Assembly (NCBI RefSeq): GCF_036010325.1
Contig: NZ_CP108549.1
Location: forward strand, 62,001-126,000
Length of the DNA stretch: 64,000 nucleotides
DNA from: Streptomyces sp. NBC_01210
GTDB taxonomy: Bacteria; Actinomycetota; Actinomycetes; Streptomycetales; Streptomycetaceae
Direction of reading: 5' to 3'
This document shows positions 34,182-43,237 of the stretch, piece by piece. Every line of letters starts with the position of its first letter. Positions within the stretch are counted from its first letter, which is position 1. The notes below the pieces were generated by a model, which saw nothing but the letters and a program-made list of their open reading frames with translations, was not told the DNA's origin and ran no database searches. The translations under genes and the position numbers were made by a program.

Positions 34182-36407
34182 CTACTTCCCGTTGTCGGCG
34201 TCGGTGACGGTGCCGTCCTTGATGTACCGGGCGAGGTTGAGCTCCGGGGCGTCAAACTGCTCGCGGACGCCCTCGCCCCACAGCACGCTCTGGGTGCCCT
34301 CCCACTTGACCAAGCCGGGGTTCACGCCGAGCTTGAAGCCGCCCGGCAGCGGCTTGCCGTCCCGGTAGGGCAGGAAGTCCAGCAGGCTCTCGCCATCAGC
34401 CGCATACACGACGCAGTCGGAGAGAATCGCCACCGGGTACTGCCCGGTGAACGCCGCGTGCTTGACGATCTTGCGGTGCAGGTTGATCCGCGTGCGGGAG
34501 ATGACCGCCGCACGGATGTCCGGCCGCCACGTCGGACGGGACAGCGCCCGCCACGGCTGGCCGGGCTTCCAGCCCTCGCCACGGGGCCGCTCACGCAACT
34601 TGCCCAGGCCGCCCTTGACCGTCGCCTTGACCGCCGAGACGACGATCGCCAGCTCCGGGTCACGCTGCCGGTAGCCGTCCATCGCCGCCAGGAAGTCGGC
34701 CGGCGACAGGTCCGCGTCGACGCCGAGGTCGGCCATCGTGGCGAGGTAGGCGTCGCGCAGCCGGTTGTACCAGCCGTCCAGGTAACGGCCGTTCTCGTAG
34801 CGCACCCACGCCTCGACCGGACGTACGTCGTAGCCGAGCTCCACCGCGTAGGCCACGGTCGGCGTGGCGTACCAGGCCGGGCCTTCCGGTCGCTCGCCCT
34901 TCGGTGTGAACGGGCTGGGCAGCAGACTCGCGTCCAAGTCCGCCCACTTGTCCTTGCCGACCTTCACACGGGACAGGTCGACGTGCGACAGGTCGACCAG
35001 CCACGAGCCGGGCAGCTTCGGGTCGAACACCGGCTGCTTGACCTGTGTCGGCTCGCCCAGCCCGACGACCAAGCCGTTGGCTCCGGCGGCGAAGGCCATG
35101 TTCACGTCGATGCCGACCAGGTGCCGCAGGGAGCACTCGGCATCGGTCATCGGCCGCGCCCAGTCGTACGCTTCCTCGAACAGCTTCTCCGCCGGGCCGC
35201 GCACGTGGAAACGCGGCAGGCCGGCCAGGAGCGGGTGGCCGTCCGGGGCCTCGCACGGGGCGCAGTCGACCGGGTCCTTGCCCAGTGAGCCGGGGTTGTG
35301 CTCGGAGTGCCGCTTGCCGTCGGCGCCGGGCTCGGAGGCGCGCGTCGGCGGGTGGAAGGCGGTCATCAGCTCCAGGCCGGTCACGGCGGTGGAGCCGCGC
35401 GGCGTCATCACCCGGGACGCGAACGTGCCCAGGAGCCGGGCGAGTTCCGCCGGTGCCAGCTGTGCGGCATGGCCCCAGTGGCGGGTGTCGAGCGCGTTCC
35501 AGGACGGGATGCACAGCTGCACGCACATCCGCTCGGAGCTCTGCGCCGGGCGGTAGATCCGCGCCCACGGTCCGAACCCGCGCTTGGTGAGCTTCCACTC
35601 CGCGCGGGCCAGCTGCTTGATGACCTTGTGGCCCTCCGGGATCCGCCCGGCGAGTCTCTCGTCCTCGGTGAGGGCAACGGGCAGGCCGTAGCGTTCCAGC
35701 GCGGATGGGGTGAGCACCAGCAGCGGGTCGGCGTCCTTGCCCGGCCCGGACAGCTTGGGCTGTCCGAGCTTGGCCTCCTTGAGGGTCCAGTCGACCAGGG
35801 CCGAAATGGACTTGGCGGGAACGTCCAGGACCAGGCCGCCGACGCAGTACGCCAGCACCTGACCGTCTGTGTCAACGTCGATGACGGCGAGCGGCCCGTT
35901 CTCAAAGCGCAGGTCGTCGTCGGCCTCCACAGAAACACGACCGGCCGCCTTCCCCGTCGGCCGCCGGGACAACGGCGTCCCGGTCCTCGCCGGGCGGGCA
36001 GCCTGGCCGGAGCGCTGCAAAACGCCCGGCTTCGCGGCGACCGGCATGCTTTGCGGACCTGTGCCCGCGAGTTCGGGGCGCGAGGGGGCGGGCGGGGCCG
36101 GCGGGCTGGGCGGGAAGCCGGGGTTGCTGTCAGGAGGCAAGGTGGGCTGCGGGTAGCGGTGGGCGAGACCGTCGAGCAGTCTGCGGTATGCCTCCAGGCG
36201 CTCCCCCTTCGGTTCGGCCCGGCCCGCCTCCCACGCGGTGATACTCGGTACGCGCACACCCAGCGCCTGGGCGATGGCTGCCTGGGTCAGACCGGCCGCC
36301 TCCCGCAACCGCACCCGCTCGGTCGGAGCGGGCAGCACGGTGCCGCCGTCGACCGCGGCAAGGAGTGAGTCGACAGCCGAGAACAACTCGTCGGGCTGAT
36401 GCGTCAT
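34182..36407 (-). CDS. tap: telomere-associated protein Tap
   Basis: The 741-aa protein matches Tap in length and order. An Xre-type helix-turn-helix covers residues 26-60 (RLREAAGLTQAAIAQALGVR and SITAWEAGRAEPKG), followed by a proline-rich linker to about 150. A long conserved region then carries RIYRPAQSSERMCVQLCIPS, YDWARPMTDAECSLRHLVG and RTRINLHRKIVKHAAF. Tap binds telomeric 3' overhangs and recruits Tpg for end patching. AGGAAG precedes ATG 36407, and the HTH-like gene ends 19 bp upstream. Confidence 0.92.
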   Translation of the reverse strand: MTHQPDELFSAVDSLLAAVDGGTVLPAPTERVRLREAAGLTQAAIAQALGVRVPSITAWEAGRAEPKGERLEAYRRLLDGLAHRYPQPTLPPDSNPGFPPSPPAPPAPSRPELAGTGPQSMPVAAKPGVLQRSGQAARPARTGTPLSRRPTGKAAGRVSVEADDDLRFENGPLAVIDVDTDGQVLAYCVGGLVLDVPAKSISALVDWTLKEAKLGQPKLSGPGKDADPLLVLTPSALERYGLPVALTEDERLAGRIPEGHKVIKQLARAEWKLTKRGFGPWARIYRPAQSSERMCVQLCIPSWNALDTRHWGHAAQLAPAELARLLGTFASRVMTPRGSTAVTGLELMTAFHPPTRASEPGADGKRHSEHNPGSLGKDPVDCAPCEAPDGHPLLAGLPRFHVRGPAEKLFEEAYDWARPMTDAECSLRHLVGIDVNMAFAAGANGLVVGLGEPTQVKQPVFDPKLPGSWLVDLSHVDLSRVKVGKDKWADLDASLLPSPFTPKGERPEGPAWYATPTVAYAVELGYDVRPVEAWVRYENGRYLDGWYNRLRDAYLATMADLGVDADLSPADFLAAMDGYRQRDPELAIVVSAVKATVKGGLGKLRERPRGEGWKPGQPWRALSRPTWRPDIRAAVISRTRINLHRKIVKHAAFTGQYPVAILSDCVVYAADGESLLDFLPYRDGKPLPGGFKLGVNPGLVKWEGTQSVLWGEGVREQFDAPELNLARYIKDGTVTDADNGK

Positions 36408-36425
36408 CTGCGTTTCTTCCTACTG

Positions 36426-36809
36426 TTACCGGACGCCCTGGCGGATCTCTTCGAGCCGCGTCATCAGCCGCTGGTAGCGCTGGGAGGCTGCCTGGGAGGA
36501 GTTCAGGCCCTGATGGACGGCGATCTGCCGCCAGTCCATGCCCCGGCGCCTCGCCTCGATGACCACCTGGGTCTCCAGCCGGTCCAGCTCCTCGCGCATG
36601 TCCTCGAACAGGCCCAGAGCCGCGCCCACGTCGTCCGGGATCACGCCCGGCTGCTGCCCGTGGTTGCTGTGTTCGCCGGCGGCCGCCAGCAGCCGCCCCA
36701 CGAGCGATGCATCCTGTTCGACACGGCGCGCGGCCGTGGTGTCGTCCCCGGGAGCGGGGGCCAGTGCGGACAGGCGGTCACGGGCCTGCTGACGGGAATC
36801 ACGTGGCAT
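36426..36809 (-). CDS. small HTH-like protein at the head of the tap-tpg operon, 127 aa
   Basis: The frame from ATG 36809, preceded by GTGAGGG, gives PRDSRQQARDRLSALAPAPG, then helices and a C-terminal helix-turn-helix-like VVIEARRRGMDWRQIAVHQG with SQAASQRYQRL. It lies immediately upstream of tap on the same strand. A perfect palindrome sits 24 bp before its start. The arrangement suggests an autoregulator or accessory factor of the telomere operon; this is inference. A longer frame to 36851 overlaps the palindrome. Confidence 0.6.
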   Translation of the reverse strand: MPRDSRQQARDRLSALAPAPGDDTTAARRVEQDASLVGRLLAAAGEHSNHGQQPGVIPDDVGAALGLFEDMREELDRLETQVVIEARRRGMDWRQIAVHQGLNSSQAASQRYQRLMTRLEEIRQGVR

Positions 36810-36832
36810 ACCCTCACCGTATCGCACGCCGG

Positions 36833-36861
36833 CAATGAAACAACGATTCATTGTTTCATTG
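36833..36861. promoter_or_regulatory. 29-bp AT-rich palindrome upstream of the tap-tpg operon (putative operator)
   Basis: Perfect 11-bp arms, CAATGAAACAA and TTGTTTCATTG, flank CGATTCA. AT-rich symmetry in a GC-rich genome, just upstream of a HTH-like gene, is the classic picture of a repressor site. It may overlap the promoter. Confidence 0.6.
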
Positions 36862-37037
36862 ATGCCAGGGAGGGCTGTGTCGGCTCAGCTCCACACACGC
36901 TGGTCCGTCCCACCGCCTGGTGGCCCCGTGGCAGGGCTCGGTTCCGGGAGGCGGCAGATGGGGACGGCGCGACGGCTGTGCTGCGGCCCGGCATCCGTCA
37001 CCGGCCTGGAACGGGGAAATACCGCTGCCGTTCCCGC

Positions 37038-37706
37038 CTAAGGCTCCCCCGATGTCCCCGCGGGCGGGTGCAGCGCCCGCACGCCGGCGTGGGTGGTGAG
37101 GATGCGGTGGTCGCAGTGGCGCAGCAGATGCCCCAGGTCCACGGGGAGTTCGGCGTGGTGCACCACGGTCACGTCCGTGCCGGTGGTGCGGTGCAGGGCC
37201 ACCAGGTCCGCCCATACGCCCCATCCGATACGGTGCGCGCGCAGGACGGTCAGCCGGCCTACCGCCCCGGCTTTCAGTGCGGCGCGTGCTGAGCGCTCCT
37301 GCGTCGGTGCGTTGCCGCGCGTGGCGCAGGACGGGGCTCTCAGGGGCCGGCCGTCGGCCACCGCGTGCAGGATGTCGTGCCACAGCAGCCGGCCGCCGCC
37401 GCTGACGGTGGGGTGGACGACGACCCGTCCCGCCGCCGGGTGGTGGGCGGCCAGCACGGTGCGGGTGAAGCGCACATCGTCTGCGCGGTCCACGACCACG
37501 GTGAAGGGCGAACGGCCCGCCGTGCGCAGCGTCTTGCGGGGCGGGCAGCGCAGGGAGGCAGCCCGCCCGCACACCAGTACGTCCACGGCGATCTCACCGA
37601 GCGGGTTGATCGGATCCAGCAGACCCACTGCGCTCCACCTCCTTGCCTTCCCACCGGGCACTGCCCCGTACCGGCGATGACCCACGGGCCGCGTACAAGC
37701 GGGCAT
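37038..37706 (-). CDS. degenerate TniB-like ATPase partner of the transposition module
   Basis: The 222-aa protein starts at ATG 37706, in a TGATG overlap with the ATPase stop. It has AAA-like strands FTVVVDRADDVRFTRTVLAA and RLTVLRAHRIGWGVWADLV, then GTDVTVVHHAELPVDLGHLL. These mirror the Walker B and sensor parts of TniB-type ATPases, but no Walker A P-loop is visible. I read it as an inactive partner that helps target selection, as degenerate ATPase-like subunits do in other transposition systems. That role is inferred. Confidence 0.5.
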   Translation of the reverse strand: MPACTRPVGHRRYGAVPGGKARRWSAVGLLDPINPLGEIAVDVLVCGRAASLRCPPRKTLRTAGRSPFTVVVDRADDVRFTRTVLAAHHPAAGRVVVHPTVSGGGRLLWHDILHAVADGRPLRAPSCATRGNAPTQERSARAALKAGAVGRLTVLRAHRIGWGVWADLVALHRTTGTDVTVVHHAELPVDLGHLLRHCDHRILTTHAGVRALHPPAGTSGEP

Positions 37707-38458
37707 CAGGCGGAGCTGCCCAGCCGGCCGAACGCCCAGCGCAGCACCTCCCGGTCCACCCGTGGCCGGCCTGTACGGGACAGCGCCAGGCCCACGTGGG
37801 CTGTGAGGCGGGCCCAGTTACGGAAGTTGCCGTGCGCGGCGTGCTGGTCGGCGAAGGCGATGTCATCCGGGTCGGCGTCGGCCCACACCGGGTGGAACAG
37901 CGGGATCGTCTCGCCGACCTCGCCGGGGGTGAGGCGGGTGAAGTGCTGCCAGATGAAGATCCGCGACGACAGCATCGGCTCGCGGCGCAGCACCGTGTGG
38001 CAGCCCTCGCCGCCGACGAAGATGACCGCAAGACGGGTCGAGAGGTCGTCCCACAGGTAGCGGAAGTACTCGAACGCCTCCCCGTTGAGCCACTGCGCCT
38101 CGTCCACGAGGAAGGTGCGGGGGCGCTGGGCCAGAGCGGTCTTCAGCAGGCGGTCGAACTCACTGGGATGGCGCGGCGGTTCCCCGGGCAGACCGAGCGC
38201 GGTGAACAGCTCGTAGCGCACCGCCCGGGCGGTGGGCCGGGCCCGGAAAGCAAGCCGGCGGACATCCTCGGCAGGTTCGAGCTCGCCCAGGCACATGTTG
38301 ACGGCCAGCGTCTTGCCAAAGCCGGCCCCGCCGTGGATACACATCATCGCGCGGGCCGCGACCGTGTCGGCGATGTTCTCCCGCGCGGCCAGCAGGGCCC
38401 GGGTGGTGACCACGGACGCGTCCGGCAGATCGACGTACTGGTAGGAGGCCGCGGTCAC
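37706..38458 (-). CDS. TniB-like AAA ATPase of a Tn7/Mu-type transposition module
   Basis: The 250-aa protein has Walker A GGAGFGKT near residue 44, Walker B RTFLVDEAQW near residue 115, and the TnsC/TniB-type tail with HFTRLTPGEVGETIPLFHPV and HGNFRNWARLTAHVGLAL. Such ATPases bind target DNA and recruit the DDE transposase. Its GTG overlaps the transposase stop by 4 nt, and its stop overlaps the next gene. It looks intact even though the transposase gene is broken. Confidence 0.78.
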   Translation of the reverse strand: MTAASYQYVDLPDASVVTTRALLAARENIADTVAARAMMCIHGGAGFGKTLAVNMCLGELEPAEDVRRLAFRARPTARAVRYELFTALGLPGEPPRHPSEFDRLLKTALAQRPRTFLVDEAQWLNGEAFEYFRYLWDDLSTRLAVIFVGGEGCHTVLRREPMLSSRIFIWQHFTRLTPGEVGETIPLFHPVWADADPDDIAFADQHAAHGNFRNWARLTAHVGLALSRTGRPRVDREVLRWAFGRLGSSA

Positions 38459-39547
38459 AAAGCATCTCCGTCTTCATCGGTGGTGGGCTGTGCGGTCCGC
38501 CCGTCCGGGCCGGGCTGGGCGGAAGCGGAATCACGGCCGGACGGCACGGGGGCGGGCAGGCCTGGTGTGGTCAGCGCGGCCAGGGAGGCAGGGGTGCGCC
38601 ACTCGGCCGGAGGCGCGGCGGGTGGGATGAGGTCCCGCAGCGCCAGATCCGACAGGTCGGTGCCTGTGGCCTGGGCGAGTTCGGCTTCGGCCTGCGCGGT
38701 GGTCAGCGCGCCGAGCCGCTGAGGGGCGGCGGGCTGGTTCACGGCGGCGTAGCGCTCGCGCTGGGAAGCCTCCAGGTCCTTCTTCAACCGGCGGGAGCGA
38801 GCGGCCCGCGCCCGCCGTACGGCGCTGACCTGTTCCTCGGTGGCCCGGTCGGCCAGATCCGCGGACCCGAGGTAGCGGCCGGTGGCCGCGTGGTAGACCT
38901 CGATCCGGTGATCGTGGTGGGGCATGAAACGGACCCGGACCTAGATCCCGGCCTGGCCGGTCATCCACGCCCCCACATAGTCGCGTCTCCTGAAACGGAT
39001 GCCGCGGGGGGTGAGCGTGCGGGTGCCGGCGTCCTCCAGGGTGAACGTCCACAGATCCGTGGCGGGCACGTCCCGCAGCGGGGTGGGATCGTCCTGCCAC
39101 GCCTGAAGCGGAGTCTTGCCCCGCAAGGGCGCGGGGCGGTGCTCGGTGTTCCACCAGAGCGTCCAGGCCAGCAGCCGGGCGGTGAAGTCCTCGAAGCCGA
39201 GCAGCACTTCGTCCTTCGGGCGGGAGGCGCGTTTGCCGGGGCGCGGCTGGCGGGCATAGCCGGGCAGCGCGGCCAGGAACATACTCTCCACCGCCCGGTT
39301 GAGGCCCTCCACGGTGCCCTTGAGGTGGGGGGTGTAGGCGGGCAGGTCCTCCACCGTCACGTCCAGGAGATCGAACGCGGCGGTCACCGTCCGGGACAGG
39401 AAGTCCTTGCCGCGGTCCACCCGTACCTTCTCCGGCAGACCCCCGAACGGACCGTAGGGATCCTCACGCAGGACCGCGGAGCGCAGCGCGGAAAGCACCG
39501 ACTCCCGCGACGGATCCCCCGGCGTGACGGCCACCCCCGTGATCGCG
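38455..39547 (-). pseudogene. TniA-like transposase, C-terminal half (separated by an IS21 insertion; internal amber codon)
   Basis: This half begins ITGVAVTPGDPSRESVLSAL and contains the catalytic-core end (VRVDRGKDFLS; YTPHLKGTVEGLNRAVESMF with the DDE glutamate) and the Mu C-terminal beta domain (RTLTPRGIRFRRRDYVGAW). A TAG at 38941-38943 interrupts the beta domain; five codons later the same frame continues as MPHHDHRIEVYHAATGRYLG. The N-terminal half lies at 42591-43237 beyond the IS. Joining the halves and removing one ATCGCG gives a frame of about 577 codons, broken only by the amber codon. Confidence 0.8.
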
Positions 39548-39764
39548 TGTTTGTAAGCACTTCTTTGGGCCCCAGTGCACGGATCTGAAGTGGCTCCGTG
39601 GCGTACGAAGTTGATCTGGCTCCACTTGGCGAGCACGTGCTGCGACGTGCCCTCTTTGGAGTGAATGCACTGCTCCGTCCGCCCGGCGGCGGCAGGGTGT
39701 GTGCGTCGATCACGGTCTTGTCGGAGGCCGTGTGTGTTGATCGCGGTCGTGTCGGGAGGCCGGG

Positions 39765-41399
39765 GTGGGTTTGTCGCGGGCTGAGTTGTTCGCCGCGATC
39801 CGGAGGGACAGACGTCTCGATCCGGAGCTGTCGCAGCGGGCTCTCGGGGAGAAGTACGGAGTGCACCGGCGGACGGTGCGGCAGGCTTTGAATTCGGCGG
39901 TTCCGCCGCCCAGGAAGAAACCGGTGCCGCGGGCGACGGTCCTGGACCCGGCCAAGGGCTGGATCGACGCGATGCTGCGGGAGGACCTCACTGCACCGCG
40001 CAAGCAGAAGCACACCGCCCGGCGGATCCATCAGCGGCTCGCGCAGGAATACGGCTTCGACCAGGCGTCGTACTCGACGGTCTGCGACTACCTCCTGGTC
40101 CGGCGGCCGCAGATCGAGGCCGAGGCCCGGGAGGGGCACCGGCATTTGGACGGGATGGTCCCTCAGGTGCATCTTCCCGGCGAGGAGGCGGAAGTTGACT
40201 TCGCTGACGTGTGGGTCCGGCTGGCGGGCGAGGTGGTCAGGTGCCACCTGTTCACGCTGCGGATGTCGTACTCGGGCAAGGCCGTCCACCGGGTCTATGC
40301 CTCGCAGGCCCAGGAGTCCTTCATGGAGGGGCATGTCGAGGCGTTCAACGTGCTGGGCGGGGTGCCGGCCCGGCACATCCGTTACGACAATCTGAAGCCG
40401 GCGGTCAACCGGATCTGCACCGGCCGCAGCCGGGTGGAGTCGGAGCGGTGGCTCAACTTCCGCGCCCACTACGGCTTCGACGCCTTCTACTGCATCCCCG
40501 GCCAGGAAGGCGCCCACGAGAAGGGCGGAGTCGAACACGAGGGCGGACGCTTCCGCCGCACGCACCTCGTCCCGGTCCCCGAGGTTGCCTCGCTGGGCGA
40601 ACTGAACGAGAAGATCGCCGCGATCGACGCAGCTGAGGACGCACGGATCCTGTCGGGCAGGCTGACCACCATCGGCTTCAACTTCGCTGCTGAGACGGAC
40701 CAGTTGGTGCCGCTGCCGTTCGAGGAATTCGAGTGCGGCATCACGCTGACCCCGAAGGTCGACCGCAGCAGCCGGATTACGGTCCGCCAGTGCCACTACT
40801 CGGTGCCTGCCCGGTTCATCGGGCAGAACGTGCGCGTGCTGCTGCGGGGCAATGAACTGCTGGTGTTCGAGCGGCGGACGATCGTGGCCCGTCACCCGCG
40901 GCTGACCCGGCGGGGCGAGTTCCGCGACGAACTCGATCACTACCTGGAGATCCTGCTGGCCAAGCCGGGCGCCATGGCCGGCTCCACCGCGCTGGCAACT
41001 GCCCGGCAGAACGGCTCGTTCACCGAGGTCCACGAGGCGTTCTGGGCCGCGGCCCGCACCGCGCATGGAGACGCGGCCGGGACCAGGGCCCTGATCGAGA
41101 TTCTGCTGCTGCACCGGCGGATGCCAGCTGAGGCGGTCCAGCTGGGCATGGCAGCCGCGATCCGGGCGGGCGCCGTCACCGCGGACGTGGTGGCCGTCGA
41201 GGCCCGCAAGGCAGCCGCGCAGGCACCTGATCCGGCTGAGGAGGTGGACGACGGGGACGATCCGCCGCCGTGGGCCGAGCCCAGCGGGGTGGTGTCACTG
41301 ACAGCCCGCAGGGCCCAGCTTCCCGAGGACAAGCGCCCGTTGCCGACCGTGAGCCACTACGACCAGCTCCTGACCCGCCAACCGAAAGGCACTGCATGA
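39765..41399 (+). CDS. istA: IS21-family transposase IstA
   Basis: The 544-aa protein has an N-terminal helix-turn-helix (ELSQRALGEKYGVHRRTVRQ), a DDE core (GEEAEVDFADVWVRLAG; VLGGVPARHIRYDNLKPAV; HEKGGVEHEGGRFRRTHLVP with the glutamate) and a C-terminal beta domain with RQCHYSVPARFIGQNVRV. It belongs to a different IS21 branch from the one at 21 kb. Its stop overlaps istB (ATGA). It appears intact, so the element may still be mobile. Confidence 0.92.
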   Translation: MGLSRAELFAAIRRDRRLDPELSQRALGEKYGVHRRTVRQALNSAVPPPRKKPVPRATVLDPAKGWIDAMLREDLTAPRKQKHTARRIHQRLAQEYGFDQASYSTVCDYLLVRRPQIEAEAREGHRHLDGMVPQVHLPGEEAEVDFADVWVRLAGEVVRCHLFTLRMSYSGKAVHRVYASQAQESFMEGHVEAFNVLGGVPARHIRYDNLKPAVNRICTGRSRVESERWLNFRAHYGFDAFYCIPGQEGAHEKGGVEHEGGRFRRTHLVPVPEVASLGELNEKIAAIDAAEDARILSGRLTTIGFNFAAETDQLVPLPFEEFECGITLTPKVDRSSRITVRQCHYSVPARFIGQNVRVLLRGNELLVFERRTIVARHPRLTRRGEFRDELDHYLEILLAKPGAMAGSTALATARQNGSFTEVHEAFWAAARTAHGDAAGTRALIEILLLHRRMPAEAVQLGMAAAIRAGAVTADVVAVEARKAAAQAPDPAEEVDDGDDPPPWAEPSGVVSLTARRAQLPEDKRPLPTVSHYDQLLTRQPKGTA

Positions 41400-42211
41400 G
41401 CACGACCGCTGCACCGACCCGCCAGCACGTCCCGCCGCCCCGTCGGGATGTCGGACCGGAGGAGGCCGTGGACACGGCCATCGACGAGGCATGCCGCAGC
41501 CTGCACCTACCCACCATCCGCAGCCGGGTCGGGGAGATGGCCGATGAGGCGATGCGCCAGCGGTCCAGCTATAAGGACTTCCTCGCCGACCTGCTGGAAG
41601 CCGAGTGCGCCGAACGCGAGGAACGGCGCAAACAGCGGCTGGTCAGAGACGCCAATTTCCCCCGGCCCAAGCGGCTGGAGGACTTCGACTTCACCGAGAA
41701 CCCGAACGTCACGCCGGAGCTTGTCGGCACCCTGGCGGACCCGGCCTGGGTCAAGGCCGGGCAGCCGCTCTGTCTGATCGGCGACTCCGGCACCGGCAAG
41801 TCCCACCTGCTCATCGGGATCGGCACCGCCATGGCCGAGGCTGGGCTCAAGGTCCGCTACACGACCACGGTCAACCTGGTCAACGAGCTCGCGGAAGCCG
41901 CCGACGAGAAGAAGCTGGCCCGCACCATCGCGCGCTACGGCCGCGTTGACCTGCTCTGTCTGGACGAGTTCGGCTATCTCGATCTGGACAAGGCCGGAGC
42001 CAAACTGCTGTTCCAGATCTTCACCGAGCGCGAAGAACGGAGGGCTATCGCCATCGCGTCGAACGCTCCGTTCTCCGAGTGGAAGCAGACCTTCACTGAC
42101 CCCCGGCTCTGCACGGCAATCGTCGACCGCGTCACCTTCAACGCGCACATCGTCGAGACCGGCACCGACTCCTACCGCTTCGCCCAGAGTCAGAAGAAAC
42201 GGCGCCGCTGA
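41396..42211 (+). CDS. istB: IS21-family helper ATPase IstB
   Basis: The 271-aa AAA+ protein has Walker A GDSGTGKSH near residue 130, Walker B DLLCLDEFGYLD near residue 187 and a sensor segment AIAIASNAPFSEW. The N-terminal part has the acidic-basic helix LADLLEAECAEREERRKQRL typical of IstB. It starts within the istA stop codon. A strong hairpin follows at 42225. Confidence 0.92.
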   Translation: MSTTAAPTRQHVPPPRRDVGPEEAVDTAIDEACRSLHLPTIRSRVGEMADEAMRQRSSYKDFLADLLEAECAEREERRKQRLVRDANFPRPKRLEDFDFTENPNVTPELVGTLADPAWVKAGQPLCLIGDSGTGKSHLLIGIGTAMAEAGLKVRYTTTVNLVNELAEAADEKKLARTIARYGRVDLLCLDEFGYLDLDKAGAKLLFQIFTEREERRAIAIASNAPFSEWKQTFTDPRLCTAIVDRVTFNAHIVETGTDSYRFAQSQKKRRR

Positions 42212-42224
42212 CCTCGAACGACAA

Positions 42225-42260
42225 CTGCGGCCGGGCTCCCTCACGGGAGGCCGGCCGCAG
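42225..42260. terminator. strong hairpin terminator after istB
   Basis: A 16-bp stem with one mismatch (CTGCGGCCGGGCTCCC and GGGAGGCCGGCCGCAG) has a TCAC loop. It ends istB transcription and overlaps the end of the small antisense frame. Confidence 0.75.
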
Positions 42261-42423
42261 CCGCGTTGGGCCCGGCCGCCAAGTCCCAGTGCCGACCAGA
42301 CCATCGCCCGTTCTCGTCCAGCCGCCACGGGCACTGGGCGGCCCGCAACCTGAGTCGAGTCGGGTCGGCAGCCTCCACGCGCCTGTCGGGGGCGCGTTTG
42401 CGGAGGTCTGACCGAGGCTTCAA
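42241..42423 (-). CDS. possible small protein inside the IS21 element, 60 aa
   Basis: A TTG-started frame gives a protein-like end: RAAQCPWRLDENGRWSGRHW followed by DLAAGPNAAAAGLP. It lies on the opposite strand to istA/istB and ends in their terminator. It might be a passenger frame or a shadow. The tryptophan-rich segment favours coding, but no ribosome site or homologue is apparent to me. Confidence 0.3.
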   Translation of the reverse strand: MKPRSDLRKRAPDRRVEAADPTRLRLRAAQCPWRLDENGRWSGRHWDLAAGPNAAAAGLP

Positions 42424-42590
42424 AACTACCGCGCCGACCCCCGGTCACGGCCAGCGGAACCACTCGTTCGAAGTGGGGCCAAATCACCTTGCTACAGGGG
42501 CGTGAATCACACCAATACACGCCCCCTCCAGCCGGTGAGTGGAGCCAAAAGAAGTCCGTGCACTGGAGCCAAAACAAGTGCTTACAGACA

Positions 42591-43237
42591 ATCGCGTTCG
42601 TCGCGCAGTCGGTGAACCAGGTGATCCACGGCCTGCGGGCCCTGCCGTCGACATCGACCAGCACCGGCGCCTGGACGTGGTCGGTCTCCCACACCTGGTT
42701 GCGCCAGCCGCGCGGCCGGGCCAGGAACACATCGTGCTTGCGCGCCGCACGCTCCCCACCCGCAAGCCCCGCCCGCTCCCCCGGCGTCAGATCCCGCTGG
42801 ATCGCCCGGTGCAAGGTGGGCAGGGACGGCGGCGGGGCCGCGGGCGGGGACTGCCGGGCAGCGCGGGCCGTCAGCTCGCGGTGGACCGCGGCCACGTTGC
42901 CCTTCCACAACGCCAGCAGGCGGCGCACCTCCGGAGTGACCGCGAAGCGGTCTTTGCTCTGCGCCCGCGCCCCGGGCTCCGCGGCCGCGGACTCGTCACG
43001 CTCGGCGGCGGCCAGCCACCGCCACACCGTGCGCTCGGTCACTTCCAACGACTGTGCCATCAGCCGTACATGACGGGTGGTCAATTTCTGTTCCTGCCGC
43101 AGGGCGAGCAGCCTGCGCACGGCAGGGCCGCGCAGCGCCGACAGGGAGGAAGAAGGCAGGCCTCCCCGCACGTCCGGACCGTCCCCGTGCACGCCCGAGC
43201 GGGAGGCGCCCTCTCGCGGCCCGGCAGCGCCGGTCAC
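42591..43237 (-). pseudogene. TniA-like transposase, N-terminal half
   Basis: From GTG 43237, which overlaps the preceding stop, the frame shows two helix-turn-helix units (LTTRHVRLMAQSLEVTERTV with WRWLAAAE; FAVTPEVRRLLALWKGNVAA) and a linker. It then reaches the start of the DDE domain: ETDHVQAPVLVDVDGRARRP with the first aspartate, and TWFTDCATNAI. There it meets the IS end. The sense continues in the segment at 38455-39547. Confidence 0.8.

Larger units (their letters stand above)
39548..42590. mobile_element. second IS21-family element (3043 bp) inserted in the TniA-like gene
   Basis: The ends are near-perfect inverted repeats: TGTTTGTAAGCACTT at 39548 and TGTCTGTAAGCACTT read inward from 42590, both continuing to a shared CCAGTGCACGGA. 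They are flanked by 6-bp direct duplications ATCGCG (39542-39547 and 42591-42596). Inside are istA and istB on the plus strand and a possible small antisense frame. The ends differ from those of the element at 19.5 kb, so the two are different IS types. Confidence 0.88.

Noticed and set aside
36859-36985. possible left end of the Tn7/Mu-like element
   Set aside because: Only short GATG...CTGTG similarities to the repeats at 44.5 kb, and no target duplication could be recognised. Not reported as a feature.
39384-41114. 576-codon minus-strand frame opposite istA
   Set aside because: Shadow of istA and of the broken transposase; no protein features.
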